NCBI GenBank assembly: GCA_004194705.1
Contig: SADC01000965.1
Coordinates: 1 to 64,000 of the forward strand
Origin: Ditylenchus dipsaci
Taxonomy: Eukaryota; Nematoda; Chromadorea; Rhabditida; Anguinidae
Length of the DNA stretch: 64,000 nt
Reading direction: 5' to 3'
In this document: positions 43,217-55,200 of the stretch, one piece after another
How the letters are laid out: every line of letters starts with the position of its first letter
How positions within the stretch are numbered: the stretch's first letter is position 1
Program-made: the position numbers and the translations under genes
The notes under the pieces: model-generated
Databases searched by the model: none
What the model saw: the letters and a program-made list of their open reading frames with translations, nothing else
What the model was told of the DNA's origin: nothing

Positions 43217-45268
43217 AAAGGGGCATGCCCACGCTAAAAAGAGGTGGTGCCCGGGAATTCAAAAAATTTTCCTAATCATTGAACTTCTGTACATGTTTTT
43301 TAACTTGGTTTCTAACAAAACAAGGCCTAGAATTTAATTTTAGGTGTGGTTTTGTTAGAAACCAAGTTGAAAAATCCGTACGAAAGTTCAGTGATTAGGA
43401 AAAAATTTGAATTCCCGGGCACCACCTCTTATTAGCGTGGGTATGCCCCTTTAAAGTAGGGTTGGTTGATTGGTAATTACCCGGAAAAATACTTTTCCGG
43501 CCTTATTTCTCGGTAATTACTTGGGTAATTACCCGAAATCACACGGGTAATTGGCAAACCTTACCCGGAGAAATACTTTTTCCGGAGAATTACCCAACCC
43601 TACTTTAAAGTAAATTTTCGAAAACTTCAAAATTTCAAAATTTTCATATCGTGGTCAATAATCACTGGAAATTTTGGAAAATATAGAAAAATGTTTTCAA
43701 AAATCTTGGCGCTTTGTTTATTTTAAACCGACTTTAAAGGGCCTGACCTCTTCCTACTCGGTGGTCCCCCGCCAATTCAAACATTTTCCTTGATCATTGG
43801 ACTTCTGTACGGATTTTTCCGCCACGTTTCTAACAAAACTAGGCCTGAAATCAAATTTTAGGCTTAGTTTTGTTAGAAACCTAGCGGAAAAATCCGTACA
43901 GAAGTCCAATGATCAAGGGAAAATTTTTGAATTGGCGGGGACCACCGAGTAGGAAGAGGTCAGGCCCTTTAAAGGGCATACCAGCGCGTTACACGGTCAA
44001 TTTCAAATTTGCAAAAGGCGGGGACCAGCCATATTCAAACGAGAATTATAACAAATGAAAATTTTGTTATTCTGTAAAGAGCAATAAGTTATGAAAAGTA
44101 CTGTGTCAGTCTAATAACATGGGTAGCTCAGTGGGGAGTACCGTAAAAATGCCTACGCAAAAACGCCTACAGTAAAAAGGCCTATAGCAAAAACGCCTAC
44201 GCAAAAACGCCTACAGTAAAAAGGCCTACGCAAAAAGGCCTACGCAAAAAGGCCTACGCTAAAAGGCCTACGCTAAAAGGCCTATAGTAAAAAGGCATAC
44301 AACTGTTTCTCAACCTAATTTGATCTACAAATGTCCTGAAACGCATTAAAATTGGATGTCTGTGTGACAAAAAGGCCTGAAAAGGCCTTAGCCATGTTTC
44401 GATTTTAAAAAATTATAACCTTCTGTATATATTCTATTTAAGTTCACGCTTCTATTGAAATTTCCATATTCTTTTCAGCGTTGGCATTCATTTGGGCAAA
44501 ACTCATTTGGGCACCTCATTTGGGCGCCAATTTCAAAATGTCTAATTTCCTAACTCGAAACTGCGGTTTTTCCGATTTTATTAGTGTATTCGTCCCCGGA
44601 CACGTCAACTCGGGCGGTGGTCAGTTGTCCCTCCTCAAATTCACCCTCGGTCAATCGCTCCTGTGGTAAATGAGAGGATTTTTTTCATTCAAAAGAAATT
44701 TTATTCCGATTTGGTTGGAACGTCACAGTGTTTCAATGGAGGTGGTAAATTCCTCGCGGTGAATTCACCGTCCAGTAATTTCCCCTGTGGTAAATTAGCC
44801 TTTCCAAAATTGTGAGGTTACATGTTTCAATCCAAGTGACAGCAGACATTATTTTTCTCAAATAACAGTAATACATTAGTATTAAAAACTATGTTAGACG
44901 TGCTGTGACATGGCTGGGAATCGAACCCGCGACCAGCTTTCACCGATTTCTGCTACTCGGGCAGTGGTCAGTTAAATCCGCGGCTAATTAGCTCCGTATT
45001 TTTTAAACCAATAATATTGCTATATTTTGTCTAACTATCCTTGTTTTTCAAATGATTTTCTATGAACCAACCTCAGAAAATTGGAATTCTATTTGTTTGT
45101 AAAATGTAGATAATTTTATAGGCGTTTTTACTGTAGGCCTTTTTACTGTAGGCCTTTTTGCGTAGGCGTTTTTGCGTAGGCCTTTTTAGTGTAGGCGTTT
45201 TTGCGTAGGCGTTTTACTGGACACCCTCAGTGGTAATGTGCTGATGTAGTCCGAAAGTGGTCGAGCTC
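43217..45268. repeat. 2-kb composite repeat, right (inverted) copy
   Basis: Reverse complement of 153-2195 over its full length: same order of nested inverted repeats (43215-43455, 43730-43975), same CGCCTACGC arrays (44150-44300, 45115-45210), same B-box segment (about 44905-44935, inverted). The sizes (2043 vs 2052 bp) and high identity show both copies come from one element. Confidence 0.85.
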
Positions 45269-45724
45269 GATTCCAACACGGTGTATCGTTTTTTGTATGA
45301 AGTGACAAATTTGTATCTAAAAATAATTCTCGTTTGAATGTACCTGGTCCCCGCCTTTTGTGAATTTGAAATTGCCCGTGTAACGCGCTGGTATGCCCTT
45401 TAAATTTGAATTCGGGCCGTGTTTTCAAAAGCGGTGCAACAAGTGTACATTGTATTTTGCAGCAGAAAATACAGTGCGTATATTTTTTGAAAAACACAGA
45501 ATAACAGCACATTATTTTTGTACCTTTTTCTGGTTTTTCGAAACAGTACAATCTGCTGTCAAACAGCACGTTTATCGAACGTTGTGTTTATGAAATTAAA
45601 CAATTTGAAAATTAGATGAACGAGAATGAGTAATCTAATAAAACTTGTATGTTAGATGAAGAAACCGATTTGTTAAGATTTATTATGAGACATTAGCGCC
45701 TATATTTTAAATTTACCCTTTTAG

Positions 45725-46052
45725 TTCTTCAAAATGATCGTTTATTCCAAGGAAGCGATGATTTCTATTCGTTGTTTTGTGAAGGTACTTTCATATCGGC
45801 ATCTCGCAATTTATTTTGCAAATTTTTGTTCAGAAATGGAAAAAAGGCGATCTTTGCATGGTAAAGATTTGGCCTGTAATATGCTCGTTCATGTATAGGA
45901 TTTACAGGCTCCTTTCTCCGAAGATGGCAAGTACTACGAGGCAAAAATTCGCTTAATTGATGTGTCTGATATAAGCTGCGAAGTCCGTGTTCGTGTTCGA
46001 TTGCCTTCTGGAGCCAAAAAAACGATCCCGTCAGCTAACCATACTATAATAG
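45725..46052 (+). CDS. SMN-type Tudor domain protein (partial)
   Basis: Three exons with matching phases: 45725-45784, 45834-45860 and 45908-46052, separated by 49- and 47-nt introns. They join as KWKKGDLCMAPFSEDGKYYE then AKIRLIDVSDISCEVRVRVR. This follows the Tudor pattern W..GD.C.A.(F/W)SEDG..Y.A.I..ID of survival-motor-neuron/SPF30 proteins, which bind symmetrically dimethylated arginines on Sm proteins. The exon before it (YSKEAMISIRCFV) may correspond to the segment upstream of Tudor. A Pro/Gly exon at 47364-47407 could be the proline-rich part. The C-terminal YG-box was not found. Confidence 0.65.
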
Positions 46053-46059
46053 GTAATAT

Positions 46060-46500
46060 TTTTGTTTAGATTGATGTTTCAGCATATTCACATATCCCTA
46101 ATTCTAAGAATCATCGCTGTTGATGGTTGTACGGATAGCTTCTCCCTAAAGTTAGATTCGTATACCACAAGTACGACTCAAAGCGAAATTGTTAGGTTGG
46201 TTTATGGTGTGAACCTAGCTAGACTTTTTCAGCATATCGAGCATCCGTCAAATGTCAAGCGTGGAACAAGTGCTGGACGGTAGTGTGTCTAGCTGTAAGA
46301 ATTCTTGGAGCGAAGCCGGAAAAAAAACAGAAAGGAGATACTATTTGAACTAAATTATGATCCAGTTAATTGTTATAGTTATATGAATCTGAAAGCGTTA
46401 TTAATTAATCAGGTATACTTTCTCTCCAGGCGTCTTTGCTATGTGAGCTGCTACAAAGATGCAAGACGTAAAGATATGGTCCCAATTGTCGATTGAACCT
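46060..46500 (+). other. possible continuation of the Tudor gene, unresolved
   Basis: Several acceptor-like TTTCAG/CCAG sites and short open stretches follow the Tudor exon (a tail of about 20 codons ends in a stop near 46494), but I could not join them in phase. Confidence 0.2.
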
Positions 46501-46519
46501 GAAAATTAGTGCTATAAAG

Positions 46520-47060
46520 CCCAGCAGAATAAACACTTTCGCTAGGCAGCCTCTTCAGAGAAGTTGACGCGCTCCGACAGATATGTTACAAGGGCCTAGC
46601 CATACTGCCATAGAATGAAGCACGAAGGCACATAGAAAGTGACACTTCGACCGCATACAGGCTGACAAAGTCGAAAGTCGCTACGTAAATGGCTGCCTGC
46701 TAAATTTGACGTTACATTTATAAGGGACTTTGACAGGATGTATGCAGTCACTGCGTAAATTGTGTAAAAAATGTGTAAAAATACCTGAGCAGAGAACCTA
46801 AAATTCCTTCTTGAGACCTCCAGATAGACACCTGAAAAACGGAACAAGGAAAAAGCAAATGACGGCACAGAAAATAAAAAAGCTTATCTAATACAAACAG
46901 CAAGATCAAGAGAAGAACCTGAGCATGCACGAGAATGACCAGCTGAACACACGAGATTATTTGACGCTAAAACCAAAACAGTCAGTTAGTAAGAAAGGCA
47001 AGCGTAAAAAATTAGAGCAAAAATTACCGGCAAGTCACGACAGATCAAAGCACAGAACTC
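46520..47060 (-). other. - strand exon-like stretches, unassigned
   Basis: A - strand candidate exon VSIWRSQEGILGSLL follows an intron-like pyrimidine-rich segment (46832-46895) similar to two others at 50868-50926 and 51157-51220. 47098-47165 repeats at 51462-51530 (CTGGCGTGCCTGGTAC..). No reading frame could be closed. Confidence 0.25.
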
Positions 47061-47363
47061 AAAATGATTTCAAAATTTGATTTTGAAATTCAAAACTCTG
47101 GCGTGCCTGGTACCCGCCAATTTAAAATGCAAGAATTATTCCATCGGCGCGAGCATGCCCCTTTAACACTTAATTTCTTGTGCATTTTTGCCCCGTGTCT
47201 AATGTTTCTTCACGAGACAAATTGAGATTCAAATGAATATTTTCTGGCGAGATTTCTCTGGAAATATTCCCATATAGTTTCCTATAGGGAATTCGCTGGA
47301 ATGCGGGAAAGGAAGCTGGGCAATCCTTACATTATTTCCAAATTAACTTTTTTTATCTTTAGG

Positions 47364-47407
47364 CCATCCAGGTGGACATCCACCGGGACAGGTGATACCT
47401 ACACCAG
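47364..47407 (+). CDS. candidate Pro/Gly-rich exon
   Basis: Between TTTTATCTTTAG and a GTATTG donor, the frame reads GHPGGHPPGQVIPTP. This composition suits the proline-rich region that follows Tudor in SMN proteins, and its phase (1) equals that of the Tudor exon's end. It is 1.3 kb downstream, so membership is tentative. Confidence 0.35.
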
Positions 47408-47492
47408 GTATTGAAGTTGGAGTGTGTAAAATCGCAACTTTGGGCTTGACAAACCCAATTCCCCACACAATTTTAAGTTAGAAAAAATGGCC

Positions 47493-47740
47493 TACCGTAT
47501 TTCTCTAAAATAGCCCCGGGGCTATTTTATTCAAACCTCCAATTTTCAGAAAAATTTGGATTCGATTTCGAGATTTTCGCGTGGAATCCAAAATCGAAAA
47601 AGTGGAATCGGTAGAGCTCGTGGGAGTTAAAAAATGCGAAAGACAGATTTGCAAAATATTCACTCTAGCTTGAGATATAGGTCTTCCAAGTAGGGGGAGG
47701 GCTATTTTAGAAGGAGGGCTATTTTAGAGGAAATACGGTA
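47493..47740. mobile_element. TACCGTAT-family MITE (AAATAGCCCC interior)
   Basis: TACCGTATTTCTCTAAAATA then GCCCCGGGGCTATTTTA at the left, and GGGCTATTTTAGAGGAAATACGGTA at the right. Confidence 0.85.
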
Positions 47741-47979
47741 TTTTTTATTTTTAAGAAATTTTAATCTTTCAGGTTTGGTTTGGTTTGGGTATTTAGGGTG
47801 GTTTTAGGGTACTTGAGGTGGTTTAGAATGGTTTGTGGTAGTTTGGACACAATCTGAAAATATCAATTTACCTGGATCCCATATTCAAATCAGTAAAAAA
47901 CAAAAAAAATTGGCCGAAAAATGACCGTCGGAAAAATCTCTAATTCCCTACCAGAACATTGAGAAAAAGTAAAAGTACA

Positions 47980-48240
47980 AAAAGGCAGAAAAGTTCTTAG
48001 CAAATCGGGATTCAAGAAAAGAATGCCTTAGCAAATATATTCTTAACAAATGGGCGCCTTAACAAAAAAATTCTCAGCAATTTGTCGCTTAGCAAAAAAA
48101 TTCTTGGCAAAACGACCGCTTAGCAAATCGACCACTTAGCAAAATGCCGCTTAAATTTCGGGGTACAGCCTGATTTTGTCGCAATTTGAATTGTCGCAGT
48201 TTGATTTGTCGCAATTCGAAATGTCGCAAGCTATCGCTGG
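47980..48240. repeat. TTAGCAAA and TCGCAATTTG word arrays
   Basis: Eight or so CTTAGCAAA(T/A) units (47995-48145) are followed by four GTCGCA(A/G)TTTGA units (48176-48232). The CGCAAGCTATCGCTGGCCAA end is mirrored at 48620-48640. Confidence 0.75.
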
Positions 48241-48720
48241 CCAAATTTACTTTTTTTTTGTGGTGAAATATTGATAAAGTAGATGTCGGTTGAAAAAGTT
48301 TGTTAAAAATGAATGGATCCGCACTCGGATCGAGTGCGGATCCAGAGTGCGGATCCACTCATTTTTATCCAAAATTTTTATATCACATGTAGCTAATAAA
48401 TAGCTTATCTGGTAGCCCTGGATCTTAGCTACAAGATGGCACCAACAGAATAATTTTTGAAAATTTAAAAAAAAAGTTACGGCCGTTTCCGAGTGAGGAG
48501 GTATGAAAAAATCCGCACTCATTGGGTACCAGGCCAAAATTTGCTACGGAAAAAAACAAATTTGCTACAAAAAAAGTAAATTTGCCACAAAAAACTGAAT
48601 TCGCCACAAAAAAAGTAAATTTGGCCAGCGATAGCTTGCGACATTTCGAATTGCGACAATTCAAATTGCGACAAATTCGAATTGCGACAATTGAGATTCA
48701 CAGCCCCTTAAAATTCAAAA
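48240..48720. repeat. inverted repeat around GGATCCGCACTC with TTTGCCACAAAAA arrays
   Basis: AAATTTGCTACAAAAAAAGT units at 48540-48620 and TTGCGACAA units at 48640-48695 are the complement-type continuation of the array on the left. The centre is a small palindrome, CCGCACTCGGATCGAGTGCGG (48318-48338). More TTGCGACAAAATC units are at 50425-50500. Confidence 0.7.
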
Positions 48721-48867
48721 TCATAATCACTTTCAAAACAGCAAAACGCCAAGAGTTTTCGAAAAAAACTTTTTTCAACGGGTTTTTTTTTTAATTTCAC
48801 GGCCTCTTGAATTTGAATCCTAGTGCAGTTTTTGCAGTTTTTTACAAAATTCAAATTTCTAAGCGCA

Positions 48868-48970
48868 TACCGTATATCTTCTAATAAGGACTCGTGGGCC
48901 TTATTTTTCAACCCCTCTTTGTAGGTGGGGCATCATTAGAAGGTGGGGCCTTATTAGAAGATATACGGTA
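48868..48970. mobile_element. TACCGTAT-family MITE, shortest copy
   Basis: TACCGTATATCTTCTAATAA / TTATTAGAAGATATACGGTA ends, about 100 bp. The interior GGCCTTATT is shared with the copy at 61733-61899. Confidence 0.88.
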
Positions 48971-49389
48971 TGTTATGCTGTTTCTTTTTACAGTTCTGAA
49001 AATGTGCAATTCAACGCTTTTATGGCAAAGATTCGATTTTCAACGACTTTTACTATCTCAAAAAGACTCAAAACTCTACCTTTATTCGTCTGAAAACAGC
49101 AAATTCTATAAAATTAGCGAAGAACAACAATAATAACAACGAGAGGAAATAATTATTTCTTGATGCTGACATAGGAACACATTCTTTTCGACGCGAGCTG
49201 TTTCTCGAGAGAGCCATCAGCACTTGGACAGAAGAATCACTTCCAAAACTTCTTCCTAACGAACGGCGCACCATAACAAAGCTTCCAGAAGACGATTGCA
49301 TGCATTATCAGACGCTGAAAACAAAGAAGTAAAAGCTCCACACGCTCAGCACGAACTCAGGAGAACATCACCTGGGAAATCAGAAAGCC

Positions 49390-49860
49390 TCACACAAACC
49401 CAACCTGAGCATCTCCAGTCTTTTCAGCTCCAGCATTGACGACATCATTGGCATACTTCATCGACACGATCTGCCGTACTTTAGCAGTCATTTGCTCGAC
49501 GAGACATTTCAGCAGACTTCAGAGCTAGTGAATATCTGAAGGACGAACACGTTAAAAACGGTGTGGTAACATGGAGACAGTATCATCGGTTGAGCCAATA
49601 CCTTAGTCCGAAACATCTATCACATAAAAAAATTGACCTGTTTGAGTCATCTGTTTCAGATTTTTTTTACTCTTTTTGCTTCCACAATAGCCATTGTTCC
49701 TTCCACAGTTCTCGGCGCGACATACTTCTTTGTTATTTGCTGTTTTTGCACCACAGAAGCACGTCCCGTTCGCACTATTAAACCACCTGAAAATACAAAA
49801 AATATTGGCCAACATAAACGACTGACAAAAAGTGCAAATCGACAGTCTTTTCACAATAAT
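49390..49860 (-). CDS. - strand exon-like stretches, unassigned
   Basis: On the - strand, 49395-49505 reads VEQMTAKVRQIVSMKYANDV then VNAGAEKTGDAQ up to a GTTGGG donor. 49600-49800, after a TTTTCAG acceptor, is open in two frames: one Cys-rich (GTCFCGAKT..CRAENCG), one basic (VVQKQQITKKYVAPRTVEG). Coding character is likely for at least the first. No family is recognised, and any connection to the Sec16-like exons upstream is unproven. Confidence 0.3.
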
Positions 49861-50199
49861 CTATATAGCAAAAGATAGCCCAGACATTCAGCTACAAGAA
49901 TAATTGAGCCGATTTTGTAAAGTTGTTATTTCAGAAACTAGAGAATGTTTAGAGCAAACAACTGGCGTTTTTCCGAGTAAAATTAGCGTTTTTTGCGTTT
50001 TCTGTCTAACTTTTGCATAAAACACCCTAAATTTGCATTTTTTGCATACCTCTCTCGTACCAAAATGCAGCAAATTTACTTATCTATAAGGCCTCAGCCT
50101 CCTTTTGAGGTTTGAAAAGTAGTTTGATATACCAGGCAAGTTACAGTTGCAAAACCAGGTGAATTTTTTTGGAATATATTTCAAAAAACCTATTGTCAT

Positions 50200-50510
50200 C
50201 TCGAAAATTTGGGGGTTTTTTGGCGAGTAATGGCTTGTTTCAATGCTCTTGATGTGAAGAACCGTTTGCAAATAAGCTATTGCGATATAAGTAAAAATAA
50301 AATCAGCAACAAACCTCAGGTTGCATGGTTCACAAGCTTCAACATTCCAGTCAATTTTCAAATTTTTCTATTTGGCGCAAAAATTCAAAAGTGATTATGT
50401 TTTTGAATTTCAAGGGGCTGTGGATTGCGACAAATCAAAACAGCGACAATTCAAATTGCGACAAAATCACATTGCGCCAAAATTAAATTGCGACAAAAAA
50501 TTACTATTTG
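50200..50510. repeat. AT-rich stretch ending in TTGCGACAA array
   Basis: TTGCGACAAATC, GCGACAATTCAAATTGCGACA and CGCCAAAATTAAATTGCGACA units (50427-50498) match the word at 48640-48695. I see no exon. Confidence 0.55.
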
Positions 50511-50779
50511 AATTACGAATCTTATTTGTAAATGTTTGTCTCAGCTTTTAGCCGCCAGTTGGGATGGCCGCCAGTTGAGATTTTACCAACAAAAAAACTA
50601 TATGTAGATGAAAGTATCCTCCTAATATACTCATCCAGAGAAAAGAGATCAAATTAGTAAGAAAATAGTGAAAAAGAGACTTGGCTACAAAAAGACATAG
50701 GAGACTCGGTCACAGGACACATACAGGTGACCGTAAAACTGCCTCCGAAAACCAAATCTTTTAGTTTAGCAAGAAAGAG

Positions 50780-51157
50780 GACAATACAGAGGGAATCAAT
50801 ATATTCAGCACATAGAAAATTGGATTTTTTTTCATCAATTGTTCCTCTGGCACCCACTTGCGAGCACCTGAAATAAACAAGAGAGAAAAGCAAAAGATGG
50901 CTGAAATATAAAAAGCTTATCTAACAATGCACTTTCGGAAAACCCTACAGGAGGTAGGCCAGCATCCGGATCTTCCCCGGTTACATCATCCACATAGAGC
51001 TGAAGCTGCTCATCCCAAACGATCTAAACAGAAGAGGATTATCGGGGTGTGCAATGTAGCCCTTATTACCTTGTGTCCTTCGTCCTCAGGCATACGCATT
51101 TTTTTGTGATCCTTTGTCCAGATCAGCCAGCCCTTTTGCTCCACATTTGCAGGCACC
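50780..51157 (-). CDS. Sec16-like C-terminal segment (partial gene)
   Basis: Exon 51071-51156 reads VPANVEQKGWLIWTKDHKKM then RMPEDEGHK. A 47-nt intron follows, and exon 50949-51023 reads IVWDEQLQLYVDDVTGEDPD then AGLPP. The order GWL..(basic)..LP(E/D)D..K.IVWDE....WV resembles the conserved C-terminal region of Sec16, the COPII scaffold of ER exit sites. The next exon (to about 50780) begins ARKWVPEEQLMKKN, in a phase that does not join cleanly. The central Sec16 domain was not seen upstream, so this may be a fragment or another protein with a similar motif. Confidence 0.35.
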
Positions 51158-51229
51158 TAAAACAACCAAGAGAAAAAAGCACGATACGGCTGAAAATATG
51201 AAGAAAACTTATCTAATGCAAAGCGTCGC

Positions 51230-51560
51230 GCACTAAAATTTCTGAGGAGAAGCTGAAAATGCATAAGGATTATTCGTTTTTCACATGGTAACGACAGGAC
51301 AAAGATACCAATAGCTATTGACTCCAAGGTCACTAGCGAAACAGTCTATTGGCCAGACCCCTTCCAGGTAAATCGAAAAAAAAGACACAAGCGGAAACAC
51401 TGAAAACAGAAATAAAACAGTCAAAATGATTTCAAAAACGATTTTGAAATTCAAATCTCTGGCGTGCCTGGTACCGCCAATTTGAAATGCAGGAATTATT
51501 CCATCGGGCGCGAGCATGCCCCTTTAAATAAGTGGCCCTGTTTTGTCCCTTTCCCTCCCA
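51230..51560. other. dispersed-repeat copy, no gene
   Basis: 51420-51535 (TTTTGAAATTCAAA.., GGCGTGCCTGGTACCGCC, GAGCATGCCCCTTTAAA) duplicates 47060-47165. The rest shows nothing recognisable. Confidence 0.45.
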
Positions 51561-51669
51561 ATTCATCCTTTGTCCCCTTTGAAATCACTTTTCTGGTCCT
51601 TGCATGGCAAAATTATTGGTTGAAAATGGTTTTTGAACAGTCCAGAAAAAGTAATTTTTGGGGTCATTA

Positions 51670-51895
51670 GGTGTTGTGATGCGTTGGCGAAATCAGCGTT
51701 GGCAAGTTTTTCTTTGGCGAGTTTTGCCTTTGGCGAGTTTTGCTTTGGCGAGCTTTCGGTACAAGAGTTTTGCCGTTCGCGAATTTCGCTGTTGGCAAAT
51801 TCGGTTGTTGGCGAGATTTGACGTTGGCGAGTTATGGCGTTGGCGAGTATTTTGCGTTGGCGGGTTATGGCGCTGGCGAGTCGGTTGCGTCCCAA
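51670..51895. repeat. GTTGGCGAG word array
   Basis: About 13 units of (T)TTGGCGAGTTTTG.. of 14-20 bp. Open frames on both strands (Ala/Lys/Arg-rich or Trp/Arg-rich) are artefacts of the period. Confidence 0.8.
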
Positions 51896-51899
51896 AAAA

Positions 51900-52255
51900 T
51901 GGTTCATTTTTTATTCTCAAGAAATTTTAATTTTTTAGGGTTTGAGATAATTTTTTTTATTCGAATTAGTAACGGAAAAAAATGATCCCGTCAAGATGAA
52001 CATTTTAGCGATTACAGAATTACAGAATTTAAAGATTGTGTCAGGAAAAATTTATGCCCCCTACAAAATAAGGGATTTTTCTTGATAGGCCCGTGAATCC
52101 ACCTAAATTGTCAAAAAAAGGCCACGTACTTCTTTAGCACAGACTAGCAGCCCGCGAAATAGAACAAACGACTTTATGGTCACCAACAAAACAATACTCA
52201 ACTGCACCAGAACAATGAAGAACGAATGTGTAAAAGTACTCCACAATTTACTATA
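51900..52255. other. intergenic, no feature seen
   Basis: AT-rich spacer downstream of the exportin-1 stop codon. TTTATT-type poly(A) signals for the - strand are present but not distinctive. Confidence 0.4.
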
Positions 52256-52262
52256 TTCCACT

Positions 52263-55200
52263 TCAGCCCATTTCTAGCTCTTCTTCTTCACGCAGGTCAT
52301 TAGGATTTGCAACACCAGGAATAGCCCTCTTTTCAGCTTGCACCTTTTGAATTTCTGCCTCCTTCTCTTCAAGAAACAAATCAGACGTGTCCTCACCAGC
52401 TTCTTCCTAAAATTCCCATAGATTACCAACTGATAATAGTTTATTTGAATACCTTTATTTGAACCAAGAAATCACGAATGTGTTCACGCATTTTGGAAAC
52501 TGTACGATTGAAACTGAAGAAGCCTTTAATGGTCACACGAATCTGAGCGCTACAAGAAACACGAATGTGATGTGAGAAAAAAGGACTAAAAATTTACTCA
52601 GTGAGATTCTTGCTGAAATGGGTGTTGAACAATGAAGCAACTGATTCATACACGAAGTCAACGTTCTGTCTGAAATAAAATTGGGATATTAGTTTATTGT
52701 ACTTGATAATTACTGATTTGGATTCTGGGAGTTCAAAGGCACTTCGATTGACGACTCCACAGCTTGGAAGAGCAAGCACACCGCTTCCGCAAGATTAGTC
52801 AACCCTAAAAGATCACTACTTTGTAGAGTGAAACACCCACTCGAAAGGTAAATCCTACCGACAAAGGGAACCTGATTTAGATCTGTCACGACACCGAGAC
52901 ATGCTCCATAATCGTCATGAAGTACTTCTGATAAAACATCTGTGACTGGTCTTTGCTTTCTTTGGTGGCAACCTGGAGAAACAGTGTAACAAATATGTGG
53001 CGGAGAAAAACAACCTTGATCAGTAGTTCACGCAATATTTCAATGCCTGTCTCCGCCACATTTCGCATCGTATGTTTGAAGGCCCAAACAATTGCTTGAA
53101 TGAATAATTGTACGAAGAATCTGGCAAGGCGATGAGAACGTCAAAGCAATAGCGGTTTAGAGCACTCAACAACTGGAAGAAATTCGTTCGGTGCTCAGGA
53201 TACGCTTCCATGTCCTTGTTGATCATCTCCAAAGTGCATGCAAAGACAGCATTCAAAATGGATGGAACTTGAGGCGATAGCTTTCCCTGAAAACCAACAC
53301 CTTTAAATGCTAGCTCAAAGAGAAAGTCATTTGGAATAGGAATAATGTTCTGTATAGCAGCCGGAATAGAAATAATTTTCTATATAGCAGCAGGTAAACA
53401 CACATATTTGAAGTTATCCTACTCGATCACTCAACGTAGCATTCGAGTATACACAGTAGAAATTTAATACAGACCTTAAGCGACACAATTGATATCGACA
53501 ACAAAGAGAGGACTTTCGGCTCACGTGCGGCAGGAACATTCATTTCATAGTCAACCAGAACAGTCGAGAACTTAATAACATAAACTTTGAGACGAACACA
53601 AAAATTGTAGTAAACAACTTACTAAGGGTCCAGGACATGCTCAATAACGGCAGAAGGAGAGACTAACGAGAAATCCTAGAACAGATGTCGTAAATAATGA
53701 ATAATGACAAGTTGCCCTACAGGAGCTGCATCAAAATCACAGGTGGCAATCCAAGTAGAGAGCAATGTCAGTATTTCCCTCTTGACAACACGCATAGTCT
53801 TTAGTAGAGGCTGCTTGAGGACTGATTCACCATGCTGATTGACCGCCTTGTTTAGATTTCCAGAAGTGACCTGGTAGAGGGACATCATATCATTCAGTAT
53901 TCGCTTCAACTAAAACAATCGCATAAGTGAGGGTTGCGACTTTCAATTCACCAACCTGCGGAAAGAAGGGAGCACAATAGACTTGCACACCGCAATAGTG
54001 TGTTTCGGAGCACCTCTGAGTCAGTCAGAACAGAACATCTTTACTGGCTTCTTCCACAGCTTCACTCCAGATCGTATTCGGCAAACTCATAAGCTTTTCA
54101 ATAAGATGCTCCTGAGTTACACGATTAGACTGACAGAAATGATGTACCAACGGCTAAAATCTTAAGGTAACTTGTCAATATTTCAGCAATAACAAACTTC
54201 GAAGAAAACATGGACTTGCTCTTGACTAAGATCGCAGATGATGCTGTTCAATTGTACAAGATTTCATTGATAAATGGCGCGGTTTCACCGTCTTGGATCT
54301 GAAGAAAGTTGTCCCTATCAGAAAAAATGTAGAATGTAAATGATTTACGGTAATGAAATGCTGCCGGCACTTGAGAACAATCTGGAATTCACAATCGTTA
54401 AGATAGTCAAGTTTTTATTAAACTATTACTTTGATGAAAGTATCGCAGGCATATCTTGACGCCTTCGTGACTCTCGTGCATGAACTCAAACAGTTTATTG
54501 ATGACCGTCTTCAGGAACTTCCAATGCGCACGCAAAAATCTAAAGACGCAAATGAATAAGCCAACAAGTCACCTTTCTAAATTAAACTACTCACCTCGGA
54601 TATTGGCCTACGACGTACTTATGTTTGATGCGATCACAGCCTTTTGTCTTTCCGCGCTTTGCTCACACAACCCAAGAGATCTTAAAGAGCCGGTCAATTA
54701 TATCATTACAATAATAGTTTGAGTACCCGAATAATAGTCACCAAGAAAGTCTTTTCTTCGTCCTCATTCAAGGCTCCACTGATTGATCCAATTGCCCAAC
54801 AGAGCTAAAGCAACCTCAATGAAGAACTTGAATATGCAGCTATAGCTTACAGTGCTCAAATTTTCCAGGACCATCCTGACCCATTTGTTTGTTTCTCCAG
54901 CATCTCTGTCATCTTCATTTTGTATCCTGATGATCCAAATGAGTGAGAAGAACTGAAAAAAAACATCTATGTTGCATAATCAATGTGCAAAAAACAAAGT
55001 TACCCAAAGTTTCCCGCATCGTCTTGTAAAGCGCAACCGAATCGGTGTCTTTGATCAACTCTCTGACCGCTTCATTGTTCTCATTAACCACTACAATGAC
55101 TTCTTCTGGTTTGCCATGCGACTTATCATCAGGAAACGAAGCTCTGGAAGAACAATTGAGTACAGTTTTCTCCTTGGGTCTCATTGGGATTCTTGGAGCT

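Noticed and set aside
51563..51985. Several overlapping frames on both strands
   Set aside because: Artefacts of the GTTGGCGAG array.
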